Assembly (NCBI GenBank): GCA_963794685.1
Contig: CAWCFK010000004.1
Coordinates: 930,001 to 994,000, forward strand
DNA: 64,000 nucleotides
Origin: CAVTWH01 sp963794685
Lineage (GTDB): Bacteria; Actinomycetota; Actinomycetes; Mycobacteriales; Micromonosporaceae
Direction of reading: 5' to 3'
A program made the position numbers and the translations under genes. Positions 9,218 through 19,664 of this stretch are shown here, piece by piece (positions within the stretch are counted from its first letter, which is position 1; the number at the start of each line of letters is the position of its first letter). The notes under the pieces were generated by a model that saw only the letters and a list, made by a program, of their open reading frames with translations, had not been told where the DNA came from and ran no database searches.

Positions 9218-9859
9218 TCAGCGCGTCGAGCCGGCCCGCGCCCCGGTCGCCTTCGCCAGCGCCCGGTCGAGGACGACCAGCAGCGCGTCCCGGACGGAGA
9301 GCCGGTCGCGGGCGTCGTAGGAGATCACCGGGGTTGCCTGATCGACGGCGAGCGCCCAGCGCACGTCGTCCAGCGAGTGCGACAGCCGCCCGTCGAACGC
9401 GTTCACCCCGACCGCGAACGGCAGCCCGGCGCGCTCGAAGAAGTCGATGGCCGGATGGCAGTCGTCCAGCCGGTTGCTGTCCACCACCACCAGCGCGCCG
9501 AGCGCCCCGCGCGCCAGGTCGTCCCACATGAAGGTGAACCGGGCCTGGCCGGGGGTGCCGAAGAGGTAGAGCTTGAGGCTCTTGTCGATGGTGACGCAGC
9601 CGAAGTCCATGGCGACCGTGGTGCTGGTCTTGGACTCGTTGCCGCCGGGGTCGTCCACGCCGATGCCGGCCGAGGTCATCTCGGCTTCGGTGGTCAGCGG
9701 GGAAATCTCGGAGATCGCCCCGACAGTGGTGGTCTTGCCGACGCCGAAGCCGCCGGCGATGACAATCTTCACCGGTACCGGCGGCTTGCGCGGTTCACTC
9801 CGTTTCGTCACGGAGGCGGCCGACGGGGGCGGTCCGTTAAGCGATCGCACGTAGTCCAC
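9218..9859 (-). CDS. cvnD: Conservon GTPase (CvnD-type)
   Basis: Small Ras-like/ATP-GTP-binding protein of about 213 residues. The P-loop is GGFGVGKTTTVGAISEI, the switch region has SKTSTTVAMDFGCV, the DxxG-like element is LFGTPGQARF, and VVVDSNRLDD and VGVNAFDG lie near the base-recognition site. It is the last standard member of the conservon, in which the sensor kinase, roadblock protein, DUF742 protein and GTPase are thought to form a membrane-associated complex resembling eukaryotic G-protein signalling. A GTG start at 9859 overlaps the end of the DUF742 gene by 23 bases, so translation is probably coupled. Confidence 0.92.
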   Translation of the reverse strand: MDYVRSLNGPPPSAASVTKRSEPRKPPVPVKIVIAGGFGVGKTTTVGAISEISPLTTEAEMTSAGIGVDDPGGNESKTSTTVAMDFGCVTIDKSLKLYLFGTPGQARFTFMWDDLARGALGALVVVDSNRLDDCHPAIDFFERAGLPFAVGVNAFDGRLSHSLDDVRWALAVDQATPVISYDARDRLSVRDALLVVLDRALAKATGARAGSTR

Positions 9860-10277
9860 GCATCACTCTCAGAATCAGATCGGAGTCCACGGAGTGTGCG
9901 ACGTCGAGGGAGTAGACGTCGACGTAACCGGCGGCGACCAGGTCACCGACGAGCACCTTGGTCACCCCCAGGTGCAGGTGCAGGGTCGCGGAGATCTCCG
10001 CGACCGACATCGGTTCGGCGCACAGCGACACTATCGCGCCGAGCTCCCGGGGTAGCCGGCCGGAACCGGACGGGTGGTCGGTCCGGGTGGTCACCTGGGT
10101 TTCCACCTCGAAGTCGTGCCCCTGTCCGGGTACCCGGCCGGAGGTGAGGATGAACGGCCGCAGCGACGAGCCGGTCGACTCGGCGGCACCGTCGTCCGAG
10201 GAGCTGCCGCCGGACAGGTACGGCCGGATCCGTGCGTTCGGTGCCGGCGTCGGCTCCTCGTGCGGCCGCCAACTCAT
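9837..10277 (-). CDS. cvnC: Conservon DUF742 protein (CvnC-type)
   Basis: A 146-residue DUF742 protein. The N-terminal half is disordered and rich in Pro, Ser and Gly, with RPFILTSGR as the common DUF742 entry motif. The C-terminal half is a winged-helix-like domain (PRELGAIVSLCAEPMSVAEISATLHLHLGV). It ends in RVMRGLRAI, typical of the family. The ATG overlaps the stop of the roadblock gene by four bases (ATGA). Within conservons it is an adaptor of unknown biochemical activity. Confidence 0.9.
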   Translation of the reverse strand: MSWRPHEEPTPAPNARIRPYLSGGSSSDDGAAESTGSSLRPFILTSGRVPGQGHDFEVETQVTTRTDHPSGSGRLPRELGAIVSLCAEPMSVAEISATLHLHLGVTKVLVGDLVAAGYVDVYSLDVAHSVDSDLILRVMRGLRAIA

Positions 10278-10747
10278 TGCTGCACAGCGTTCTTGAGCTC
10301 GACGATCAGGCGCGGCGTCAGTGCCGCACCGGCCTTGTTGGCGAAGAGGGTCATTTCGTATGCCACCGCGCCCAGGTTTGCCGACCGGTCGGCAATCACC
10401 CCGAGTACCGAGCCGGAGCTGATCGCGGTGATCAGCAGGTACCCCTCGGCCATGTCCACGATCACCCGGTTCAGGGTGCCCAGCCGGTACCAGGAAGCGG
10501 CGCCGCCGGACAGGCTGGTGATCCCGGAGACCACGGCCGCCAGCCGCTCGCCGTTGGCCCGGTCCCGGATCCGGGACATCGCCATCGGCAGGCCGTCCGA
10601 GGAGACGGCGATCGCCTCGACCACGCCCGCAGTACCCGCCGTGAACGAGTCGAGCAGCCAGTTGAAACTCTGCGCCTCTGGGCTCAGCCTGACTCCGTCA
10701 GGTGGGCCGAAGCGTTCCGCGCTGTGCGGCGGGTACGGAGTGGTCAT
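10274..10747 (-). CDS. cvnB: Conservon roadblock/LC7 protein (CvnB-type)
   Basis: A 157-residue roadblock/LC7-domain protein. The domain shows NWLLDSFTAGTAGVVEAIAVSSDGLPMA, a central SLSGGAASWYRLGTLNRVIVDM and a final VLGVIADRSANLGAVAYEM strand-helix unit. Roadblock proteins of this type act as regulators of small GTPases, here probably CvnD. Its start overlaps the stop of the sensor kinase gene by four bases (ATGA), and its stop overlaps the start of cvnC in the same way, so all four genes form a tightly coupled operon. Confidence 0.93.
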   Translation of the reverse strand: MTTPYPPHSAERFGPPDGVRLSPEAQSFNWLLDSFTAGTAGVVEAIAVSSDGLPMAMSRIRDRANGERLAAVVSGITSLSGGAASWYRLGTLNRVIVDMAEGYLLITAISSGSVLGVIADRSANLGAVAYEMTLFANKAGAALTPRLIVELKNAVQQ

Positions 10748-13700
10748 CGGGATCCTTCTTCTGGCTGGTCATGACGCACCTCGCGGAGCGCGCGGACAAT
10801 GCCCGCTTCGAACTGGTCGACGAGGTCACGCACCTCCTCCGGGTCGGCTGGCCGGCCGGAGAAGGTCGGGGCTGGCATCGGAGCTGTCGCCGCGCGCCTG
10901 ATCGAGGGCGACGCCCGGGACGCGCCGATGCAGTGGTGCCGGCATCGACGGTGCCGCTGGGTGGACGTCGAAACGGGCCGGTGCCGACAGCGGTGGTGTC
11001 GACAGCGGTGCTGGCGCCGGACGGTGGGGCTGGGGTGGACGGCGTCGGCGTCGTCGGCGGCGCGGGGACGGGGTACTGGCCGGCCGGCGGCCACGAGGGT
11101 ACGGGTGCCGGCGGGGCCGGTGCGGTGGGCGGCTGTTCGGTGCGGGTGGACGCGCTGGGCCGGTGGCCGAGATCGGGCAACTGCGCGCCGGGTACCCGTC
11201 GGTGCGGCAGGCCGTTGTCCGCGCGGCCGGCGGTTCGCCCGGGTACCCCGGCAGGGTCAGCGGCGCGGTGCCGGCCTCCGCAGCGGCCGCCGTGACGGCA
11301 GCCGGGGCCGGAGCTGTGGCCGGGGACGGATACGTGCCCGGGGGCGGATATGTGGCCGGGGACGGGTACGCGGCCGGATGCCGGCGGCCGGCCCGTTGGC
11401 CGGGGCGACGGGTCGGGTCGGGCGTGGCCGTGACGCCGGGAACGCGGCGGCCGCCGGTACCGTCGCAGGCATTGCCGGCGCGGGTGGCCAGGCCGGCGGC
11501 GAGCTGGCCGGAGCCGGTTCGGTGGCGGGCAGGACGGTGGCCGAGCCCTCGATCACCTCGCCGCTGCGGTGCCGGGGAACGAAGGCGTCCCACGGACTGG
11601 AGCTGCGTACCGACTCGATCGCCCGGGACACCACTTCGGACGGGTTCGCCTCGCCGCTGGTGAGGACCGCTGCGCGGGCCACCGCACGGGCCGCGATCGG
11701 CCTGGACGCGACCGACGCGGCGCGGCCGGCGCGGCGAACGAGGTGGTCGCCATCGAACTGGCGGCCAGCAGCGCCGGGATCAGCGCCTCGGTCGGCAGTC
11801 CGACCGCGGCGGTGACGCCACCGCCCTGGGTGGCCAGCAGGGTCACCTCGACGCCCTGCCGACGGGCCAGTCGACCGACCACGAAGAGGCCGAGCACCTC
11901 GGTCGGGGTGAGGTCCAGCCGTTCCGGGCGGGTCAGCCGGGTGTTTTCCTCGGCCATCCGCTCCGGTGAGAGGCCGAGGCCGTGGTCGACGATCACGATC
12001 CGGGCGGCGCCGTGCGGCAGCGCCTGGCCGGTGACGGTGACCCGGGTTTGCGGGGGCGAGAAGGCGGTGGCGTTCTCCATCAACTCGGCCAGGATCAGTA
12101 CCAGGTCGCTGATGGCGGCCGGGCCGACCACCAATTCGCTGGCGACGTCCACGTCGACCCGGTTGTAGTCCTCGATCTCGCCGAGCGCCAGCCGTACCAC
12201 GTCACCGAGCGGCAGCGGGCTGAGGTGCGGGTTGGCGCCGTCGCCGCCGGAGAGCACCACCAGGCTCTGCGCGTTGCGGCGCAGCCGGCTGGACACGTGG
12301 TCGAGCCGGTAGAGCTGCTGCAACCGGGCGGGGTCGCTCTCCTCCCGCTCCAGCCAGTCGATCAGGGCGATCTGCCGGGCCACCAGATTCTGGGTACGCC
12401 GGCCGATGTGGCCGAACATCTGCGCCACGTTGCGCCGGCTGGCGACCTGCCGCTGGACCAGCGCGACTGCGGTGCCCTGCACCTCCTCGAAGGCGCGGGC
12501 CAGGTCGCCGACCTCGTCGCGGGCCCGCACGTCCACCGGATCGAGGTGCACCACGCCGGTGCTCTCGGCCTGGTCGTCGGCGATGCGGACCAGCTCGCTC
12601 TGGGCGACCCGGGAGACCCGGTTGGCGGAGGCGGTGAGTCGGGTCAGCGGGCGGACCACGGCGCGGGCCACCGCGGCGGAGAGCAGCGCCACCAGGATCA
12701 GGATCAGCAGGGCCGCGGTACCCACGGAGTACGCCGAGGTCAGTGCGGAGTTGCGTTGCTGCGTGACGCTGGCCAGCACGTCGTTGACGATCTTGCGTTC
12801 GATCGCCAGCGCGGCCTTCAGGAAGTCTCTCAGTCGCGGGTACAGCAGGTTGAGGGCGTCCTTCTGCAGCGCACCCCGCGGGTCGGAGCCGGGCGCCAGC
12901 GCCACCGCGCCGCCCAGTTGCTTGGTCAGGTTCTCCTGCAGTTCGGTGTAGAGCGCGAGCTGCTCGGGCGTGGCGTACAGGGTGAGCCGGTTGCCCTGCT
13001 GGTTGAGCTGCACCAGGACGGTCTGGTACTGGACGAACAGCAGCTCGTCCTCGGTGTCGCTGGCGACCAGGATCAGCAGCGAGGCGCCGAGGCTGATCTG
13101 CTCGTCGGAGCGCAGCACCGCGTCCAGTCCGACGATCTGGCGACCGGCCGAGGTGTGCAGGTCGATGTCGTCTTCCAGGGCCAGGTCGTTGATGAGCGCG
13201 CGGATCCGGTCGTCGTAGGTGGTGACGACCTGGGCCCAGTCGGGCTTGCCGGTGAGGATCTGGCCACGGATGTCGGCCAGCTCGTTGATTTTCGAGAGGT
13301 CCACCCGTAGCTGCGGGTTCAGGTTCTGGACGGAGCCCGCGAGCAGGTGTTCGACCTGACTGTTCACCGAGTCGATCTGCTGCTCCACGGTGGGTCGGCT
13401 GACCTGCCCGATCTTGTAGCCGACCGCGTACACCCGCTCCAGTTGGATCTCCTGGATCAGCGCGGCGATCGTCGCGGCGGCCCGGGTCTTGCGATCGAGG
13501 TCGTTGGCCCGGTTGGCCAACTGGACCCGGTCGTAGACCACCGGCACGGCGAGACCGAGCAGGGCAAGTAGCGGGATCGTCACGAGAATGGCGATCTTCC
13601 CGCGGATCCGGGTTCTGCTGAGGAGAATCGTTCCGCTCCATCCCGTGCGGGCGGGGCAGGTGGCCCCGCTGTGACCGGCGTTGAGTCCAGGGCCCGGCCG

Positions 13701-13754
13701 GCTGCGGCGGACACCGCGGACCGGCGGTCCCGTCAACGGACCTGAGGCGGACAT
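10744..13754 (-). CDS. cvnA: Conservon sensor histidine kinase with nitrate/nitrite-sensing-type domain (CvnA-type; frameshifts in tail)
   Basis: Membrane histidine-kinase-like protein. After a first membrane helix (KIAILVTIPLLALLGLAVPVV) comes a long helical extracellular nitrate/nitrite-sensor-type domain. A second helix (GTAALLILILVALLSAAVARA) leads into a HAMP linker and the ATPase domain with ELMENATAFSPP (N box) and IVDHGLGLSPERM (G1 box). The tail is Pro/Ala-rich and disordered, contains a LPHRRVPGAQLP segment typical of these kinases, and ends in a conserved EEVRDLVDQFEAGI helix. The tail is spread over three frames, with changes near 11745, 11250 and 10915. The core is intact. The start is uncertain: I used the ATG at 13754, but one within the 13640 region is possible if a base is missing there. 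Confidence 0.85.
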
Positions 13755-13962
13755 TAACGGAGTAAACCAAGTCGATCCGTCCTTCGAACGGACAGCACTT
13801 ACGCGGAACGGATGACCGTCGCCGTTTCTGTGGTGAGAGCGCCTACATCGCGTAGCGTGATCGCCTCGTTTCGTGATGTTGATAAATGTCCAGACGCCGG
13901 TTCCGGTGGCAGGACTTCCGCGCGGGATGATGGCGGCGGTCGGCAGAAGGAGAACCAGCAGC

Positions 13963-14648
13963 ATGCAGCACATCCCGGTACGCACCTTCCACCCCCGGCG
14001 CGGCCGGATGGGGCCACGCCAGCACGACGTGCTCAGCCGGCTCGGGCCCACCCTGGTCACCACCGTGCCGGACGGACCCGGCCCGGCCCTGGACCTGGCC
14101 CGGCTCTTCGGCCGGTCCGCGCCGGTGGTGCTCGAGATCGGCTCCGGGATGGGGGAGAGCACGGTGGCCCAGGCCACCGCCGACCCGGACCGGGACTGGC
14201 TGGCCGTGGAGGTGCACACCCCCGGGATCGCCAGCCTGCTGTCCCAGGTGGACGCCGCCGGCCTGGACAACGTCCGGGTGGTCCGCGGCGACGCGCTGGA
14301 GCTGCTGCGCCACCGGCTCGGCCCCGGCCAGCCTGACCGCCATCCACGTGTACTTCCCGGACCCCTGGCCCAAGGCCCGCCACCACAAGCGGCGGATCAT
14401 CGCCCCGGCGCACACCGCCCTGCTCGCCAGCCGGCTGCGTCCCCGGCGGCCTGCTGCACTGCGCCACCGACTGGCCCGAGTACGCGCAGGCCATGCTGGC
14501 CGCCCTGCGAGCCGAACCGCTGCTGGTGAACACTGTGGACGGTTACGCGCCCCGCCCGGCGCAGCGCCCGGTCACCCGGTTCGAACAGCGCGGCCTGACC
14601 GCCGGCCGCCCGATCGCCGACCTGATCTTCCGCCGCCGCCCCACCTGA
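13963..14648 (+). CDS. trmB: tRNA (guanine-N7)-methyltransferase (two frameshifts)
   Basis: Makes 7-methylguanosine at position 46 of tRNAs using S-adenosylmethionine. The Rossmann motif VLEIGSGMGESTVAQA is followed by a conserved acidic residue in LAVEVHTPGI. The diagnostic VYFPDPWPKARHHKRRII block and the final TRFEQRGLTAGRPIADLIF close the protein. Two clean one-base excesses break the frame: ggccagc near 14330 and a four-C run near 14440. Removing each restores about 228 residues. The start ATG follows agaaggaga. The gene is divergent from the conservon and alone in its transcription unit, apart from the PHP gene 160 bases later. Confidence 0.9.
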
Positions 14649-14811
14649 GCCCCTGGTCGGCTCGTCGGAGCCGGTCGGTCGAGGGATGCGGTTCGCGCCC
14701 CGGCAGCCGTAGGCTGAGCCGGCTCCGGGCCGCCGGACGCGCCGCGCGGTCCGCGCATCACCCGCAGCCGGGTGCCGCGACCGGCGGCCCACCGCACCAA
14801 AGGGAGCCAGG

Positions 14812-16593
14812 GTGGGCGTCACCCGACGATCGGTGATCCGGGCCGCGGCCGGTACCGGCGTCGCCGGCCTCGGGGTACCCGCCCTCGCCGCCTGCCGGGA
14901 CAGCCCGCACCCGGTGGCCGCCACCCCCGGCAGTACTCCGTCGCCGGGCGAGCCGCCGCCCGGTCAGCCTCGCCATGCACCTGCACGGCTCGTTCAGCGA
15001 GGGCCGGGCGAGCATGGCCGCGCACCTGGAGCAGGCCCGCCGGGTCGGCGTGGACGTGCTGTTCTGGACCGACCACGACTTCCGGGTGTCCGCGCAGGGG
15101 TACCGCACCCGGCTCGGCTTCGCGGCCGCCACCGCCACCGAGTTCGGCGTGCCGTCGAGTTGGGTACGGCAGGACGAGGGGAAGCTGAGCGGCGGCTCGG
15201 TCGTCCACGGGTCCGGCTACGCCACCGTCAGCGCCCGCTCGGCCGGTGCCGACGCCGGTACCGTCTGGCTGCTCGCCGACGCCTGGAACACCACCTACCG
15301 CACGTCCATCGGGGACACCACGATCGGCGTGGACGTCACTCCGGGGCCGGTGGGCGCCGACGCCGAGCTGCTGGTGGAGTTGCTGCTCTCGTACCACCCG
15401 GCGACCGCTGGCCGACCGGCCGGCCAGTACCGGCTGGTGTACCCGCTCGGCGGGTACCCCCGACCGACCCTGACCGCCGACGGCCTGACCGGCACAGTGA
15501 CCACCCCGGTGGCCGGCGACACCCGGACCACCGTCACGCTGCGCCCGGCCCACGACATCCACACGCTGTGGCCCGACCTGGTCGCCGAGGACCACTCGCT
15601 CTACCAGCTCCGGGTCGGCGTGCGCAGCCGCAACGGCGAGCCGGCCGGCGCGCCGCTGGCACGCGGTCACCCTGGACCGGGCCGAGCGCGCCGGCCAGTC
15701 CTCGCTGGCGCTGCACCAGCGGCTGATCGACGCCTACGCGGCCGCGCTTCCCGCAACTCCGCCAGTACCCGGCGCTGGAGGTGTCGCTGACCCGGCACCT
15801 GAACTGGTTCGGCGGCTCCCTGACCATGCCCGACTACGGGACGAGGGCGCCGGTCAAGGACGACGCGCCGGCCGTGGTCAGCGACATGGTCCGTTACATC
15901 CAGCAGCACTCGGGGCTGGCCTGCTACAACCATCCGCTGTACGGCAGCCGCGAGGCGGTCGCCACCGAACTGGTCGGCTCCCGGGTCTTCGGCGCGGACC
16001 TCATCGAGATCGGCTCGGGTGGCCCCGCACAACTCGACCCGCTGCTGTACGTCTTCGACGCGCTGGCCCGCAACGGCGTCTTCGTCACCGCCAACGGGGT
16101 GAGCGACGACCACGACGGCACCGACTGGCTGGGCCGACCGGCGAACTGGGTGACGAAGGTGTGGGCGCCCTCGGTCGAGCTGCCGCAGCTGACCGCCGCA
16201 CTGGCCGCCGGCAGCGCCTGGTTCTACCGGCCCGACCAGTGGGGCGGCGAGCTGGACCTGTCCGCCAACGGCCGGCCGGCGATGGGCGGCGTGCTGGTCG
16301 GCGCCGCCCCGGTCGCGGTGACCGTGCACGCCGCCGACCTGCCGGAGCGGGGCCTGCTGGAGATCGTCACCGGCGTCGTGGACCACCGGGCCGCCGCCCC
16401 GCACACCACCATCGAACTGGTGAAGGCCCGCGACGTCCCGGCCGCCGGCCTGACCTGCGACATCAAGCCCGGCAACTACATCCGAGCCCAGGTCCGCGCC
16501 GCCGACGGCTCGGTGGTCGGGGTGGGCAACCCCTGCTGGGTGCTCGGTGCCGAGCCGGCCACCGGCATCCCCACCCCGCGCCGCCTGACCTGA
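14812..16593 (+). CDS. Exported PHP-domain CehA/McbA-type metallohydrolase lipoprotein (three frameshifts)
   Basis: Predicted exported hydrolase of the PHP superfamily, CehA/McbA branch. The N terminus has a twin-arginine pattern (TRRSVIRAA) followed by a lipobox-like LAAC, suggesting a lipid-anchored Tat substrate. Metal-binding motifs are MHLHGSFSEG and WTDHDF at the start of the PHP core. YNHPLYG and VSDDHDG stand near the C-terminal side. A middle beta-rich insertion separates the halves. Frame changes near 14965, 15657 and 15750 each fit one extra G in a short C/G run; correction gives about 593 residues. The start is a GTG with gggag ahead. Substrate unknown. Confidence 0.8.
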
Positions 16594-16603
16594 GCGGGAT
16601 GCG

Positions 16604-16642
16604 CCGCAGGCCGGCGCCCTGTGGGGAGGCGCCGGCCTGCGG
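16604..16642. terminator. 15-bp stem-loop between convergent genes
   Basis: The arms ccgcaggccggcgcc (16604-16618) and ggcgccggcctgcgg (16628-16642) are exact reverse complements around a 9-base loop. It sits between the PHP gene and the convergent malectin gene and can stop both. Confidence 0.75.
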
Positions 16643-16684
16643 TGGTGGGGATCGGCCCGTCGGAGGGCGGGCCGACCTGGGGGG

Positions 16685-19221
16685 TTACGGGCCGACGAAG
16701 ACGGCCTTGGCGCGCCAGTCGACGCCGTCGATGGTCGGGCCGGAGACGGTGGTGACGGTGGCGCCGGGTACGCCGCCGGTGAAGCTGCGTACCGTCAGGT
16801 TGCCGGTGCTGCGGCTGACCAGGTAGAGCGAGTCGCCGACGATCAGCAGGCCGCCCGAGTCACTGAAGCCGGTGGAGCCGGCGACGCTGAACTCGACCGG
16901 GCTGACGACTCCGCTGTCCGGGTTGAACCAGCGGTAGTACAGGCCGTTCTGGCCGGAGCGGGTGTAGTACAGCCTGCCGGCCTGGTAGGACATGCCGGTG
17001 TTGGTGGTGATCTGGCTGTAGAAGTTCGACGTGACGCCGGCGAAGGTCTGGCCGCTGCCGGTCTGGACGTTGTCCCAGTACGCGTCGTGGTACGGGTCGA
17101 CCAGCGCCGGGGTGCCCCAGGTGGTGCCGTCGAAGGTGCGCTTGTACAGCTTGCCGTCCGACCAGCCGTAGAAGAGCTGGCCGCCGACCCAGAAGGCGTT
17201 GCGCGCGCCACTCCAGGTGGTACCGGTCGGGTCGGCCACAGCGGTGAGCGCCCCGACCGTGGTGGTGCCGTCGTAGCTGACCTTGCCGACCGAGTCCGGC
17301 GACACCGCGGCGGCCGCGTCCAGGTTGACGATCTCGACGGCGTCGATCAGCGGGTTCTCCACGACGTGGGTGAAGTCGATGTTCACCGTGCCGTCCGAGG
17401 TGACGGTGTACTCCTTCATCGCCCCGACGTCGTTGCCCACGTCGGCGACGATGTCGTAGTTGCTGAGCACCGTGGCGCCGTCGATGGCCACGCTGAACAC
17501 CCGCTGCCCGACCGAGGCCGTGCAGCCGCACCGGTTGGCCAGGTAGAGCCGGACCGCGACGTGGGTACCGGTGGGCACCGGGAAGGTCCACTGCATCTCG
17601 GGTGCGCCGCTGGCGTCCCAGCGCTCGTCGGTGAAGAGCGCCGCCGGGGTGCCGGCCGGGACCGAGGAGTTCACGCTCGGCACGGCCGAGGCGCCGGCCG
17701 CATTGGAGCCGTTGTTGCGGTACGGGCTGGGGTCGGTGGCGTCCGCCGCCCAGTCCGGTCCGCCGTCGGTGGCGGCGATCAGCGGGCCACCGGCGTTCAC
17801 CCGGTAGAGCACGTTGGTGCTGCGCGGTCCGGCGAAGTACACGTTGCCGGGCAGGCCAGCCGTCACGGTGGACGGCCGGGGCCACCCCGCCGGCCAGGTT
17901 GTACGCCCCGAGCCGCTGGTGCAGGTACTGGAAGTTGCCCAGGTAGTCGGTGTCGTACCCGAGCCAGAGCCGGTCCGACGGTGATCGCCATGGTGGTGAC
18001 GCCGAAGCCGCGCGGGTTGCGGCCCGGGTTCCAGGACAGCGGGGTACCTGACAGCGGGTCGAGCGCCGCGATGCTGGCCCGGCCGACCGCGCCGGGCTGC
18101 GGGCTGTCCGCGCCGAGGGAGTTGTTCAGCCAGCGGAAGTGCCCGCCGACGTAGACCGCCTGCTCGGAGATGACGGTGGAGAGCAGGGTGTCGCCACCGG
18201 CCCAGTCCGCCCAGGTCGGGGTGACCGTGCTGCCGGTGCTGCCGGTCTCCCAGCGGCTCGCGGTGTCACACAGCACCGTGCTGCCGAACGGGCCGCCGGT
18301 GCCCACCACCACGAAGTAGCTGCCGTCCGGCGACATCGCGATGTCGCGTACCCAGGAGTCGAAGCCGCCGATGTTGCACTGGGTCTGGAACGACGCGGTG
18401 TTCCACGTCGACAGCGTCGCCCCGGTCGAGGTCAGGTCGAACTTGGCGATCTGGTCGTGCAGCAGGCCGCCGGCGTTCTTGAAGTTGCCGATCACCCACA
18501 TGGCCGAGCCGTCCGGGGTGACGGCGATCCGCGCCCCGCCGACGCCGGCGTTCGCGCCGGAGGTGCCGTTGTAGTTGTGGTGGCCGGTCAGCGCCGTGGT
18601 GATCCAGGAGTCCACCGCGCCGGTGGTCGGGTTGAACGAGGCGATACCGCCGCGTGCCTGGCCGGGTTGCGCGGTGGTGAAGATGCCGGTGGCGACCAGG
18701 TGGCCCTGGGCCAGCTTCAGGTCGAAGACGGTGGCGTCGATGGCCTGGTTGGCGAAGGTGGTGACCAGCGAGCCGTCGGCGATGTTGATCAGCGCGAGCT
18801 TGCGCCGGTTGGTGCCGTTTACGGTGTTGAACTGGCCGCCGATGTAGACGGTCCCGGCGGTCGGGCCGGCCAGGATGCTGTAGACGGGGTTGTTCAGCAC
18901 CGGCGCGAAGGTGGTGCTGATCAGGCCGGTGCTCTTGTTGAAGGACAGCAGGTAGGTGCGGGCGTAGGTGGTGGCCGTGTCGCCGTGGTTCTGCGCGGAC
19001 GTGAAGGTGCCGCCGACCAGCACGTTGGTGCCGGTGTCGAGGATCGCGTCGACCTCGCCGTCGAGAATGTTCGGCGTCTTGGTCGCCGGAGTCGTGCCGA
19101 CGAGGGTGGTGTGTCCGGGCGCGGCGGACGCCGGGTCGGCGGCGACTGCGCCGGTTGCGGCCAGCGCAACGGACAGGCCGAGGGTCGCGAGCAGGCGACC
19201 GCGGGAATGTTGAGGGGCCAA
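16685..19221 (-). CDS. Secreted beta-propeller / malectin-domain protein (two frameshifts)
   Basis: Large secreted protein of about 845 residues after repair. A signal peptide of about 34 residues (LLATLGLSVALAATGAVA) is followed by repeated units with a VYVGGxF-type motif (NVLVGGTFTSAQ, TVYIGGQFNTVNG, AVYVGGHFRWLNN), resembling delta-60 propeller repeats. The second half contains a malectin-like carbohydrate-binding domain (LYRVNAGGPLIAATDGGPDW through VENPLIDAVEIVN) and a C-terminal beta-rich region. Frame changes near 17985 and 17868 lie between the halves. Malectin-like domains bind sugars, so a role in polysaccharide binding at the cell exterior is inferred. No catalytic motif was recognised. 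Confidence 0.75.
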
Positions 19222-19535
19222 CGGGGCACTCCGGAAGTCGGGGGGCAGGACTGCGCCGGTGCTGCGCTGACGGCGGACGCGGGTCCCCCCGGCTCAGTGT
19301 CCCGCCGTCGCGCGGTCGGTCCGGCGCATCGGTTCGTAGGCAGCTTGCTGCCCGGGTGACGAGAAGTCCAGCGACCTGTCGGCATCCAGGGCCGATCTTA
19401 TTCGGCAGTCCTGATCGGACAGTCGAAGGGTGCCGCCTTCGTCGGTCGACCGGCTGACCGATCTGATCCGTTCGGCGGGTCGGGGCACCGGCCGGCCGAT
19501 GCCGTCCGGGCGATCCTGCGTGTTCGACTCCTTAC

Positions 19536-19571
19536 CGAGGGTGGGCGTACGGCTGGCGTCGCCCACCCTCG
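19536..19571 (-). terminator. 12-bp stem-loop downstream of the PASTA gene
   Basis: The perfect arms cgagggtgggcg (19536-19547) and cgcccaccctcg (19560-19571) surround a 12-base loop, about 95 bases beyond the PASTA gene stop. Confidence 0.6.
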
Positions 19572-19604
19572 CTCCCCACACCCGCGCCGTCGTACGGGTG
19601 TGGT

Positions 19605-19626
19605 GCGCTGAGTGGTGACTCAGCGC
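19605..19626 (-). terminator. 9-bp stem-loop just after the PASTA gene
   Basis: The arms gcgctgagt (19605-19613) and actcagcgc (19618-19626) enclose the tetraloop ggtg, 38 bases after the stop. Two terminator-like hairpins in series suggest strong transcription stopping here. Confidence 0.55.
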
Positions 19627-19664
19627 GCCGTGACCGCAGCTGCGGTGGCCCGGTTGCCTCGTGC

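Larger units (their letters stand above)
19222..19664. other. 443-bp intergenic region with three stem-loops
   Basis: Lies upstream of the malectin gene and downstream of the PASTA gene, both on the minus strand. I see no coding potential. It holds two good hairpins, listed separately, and a weaker one with arms cacacccg/cgggtgtg at about 19577-19602. The promoter of the malectin gene should be in the 19225-19450 part, but no clear -10/-35 pair was found. Confidence 0.5.
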
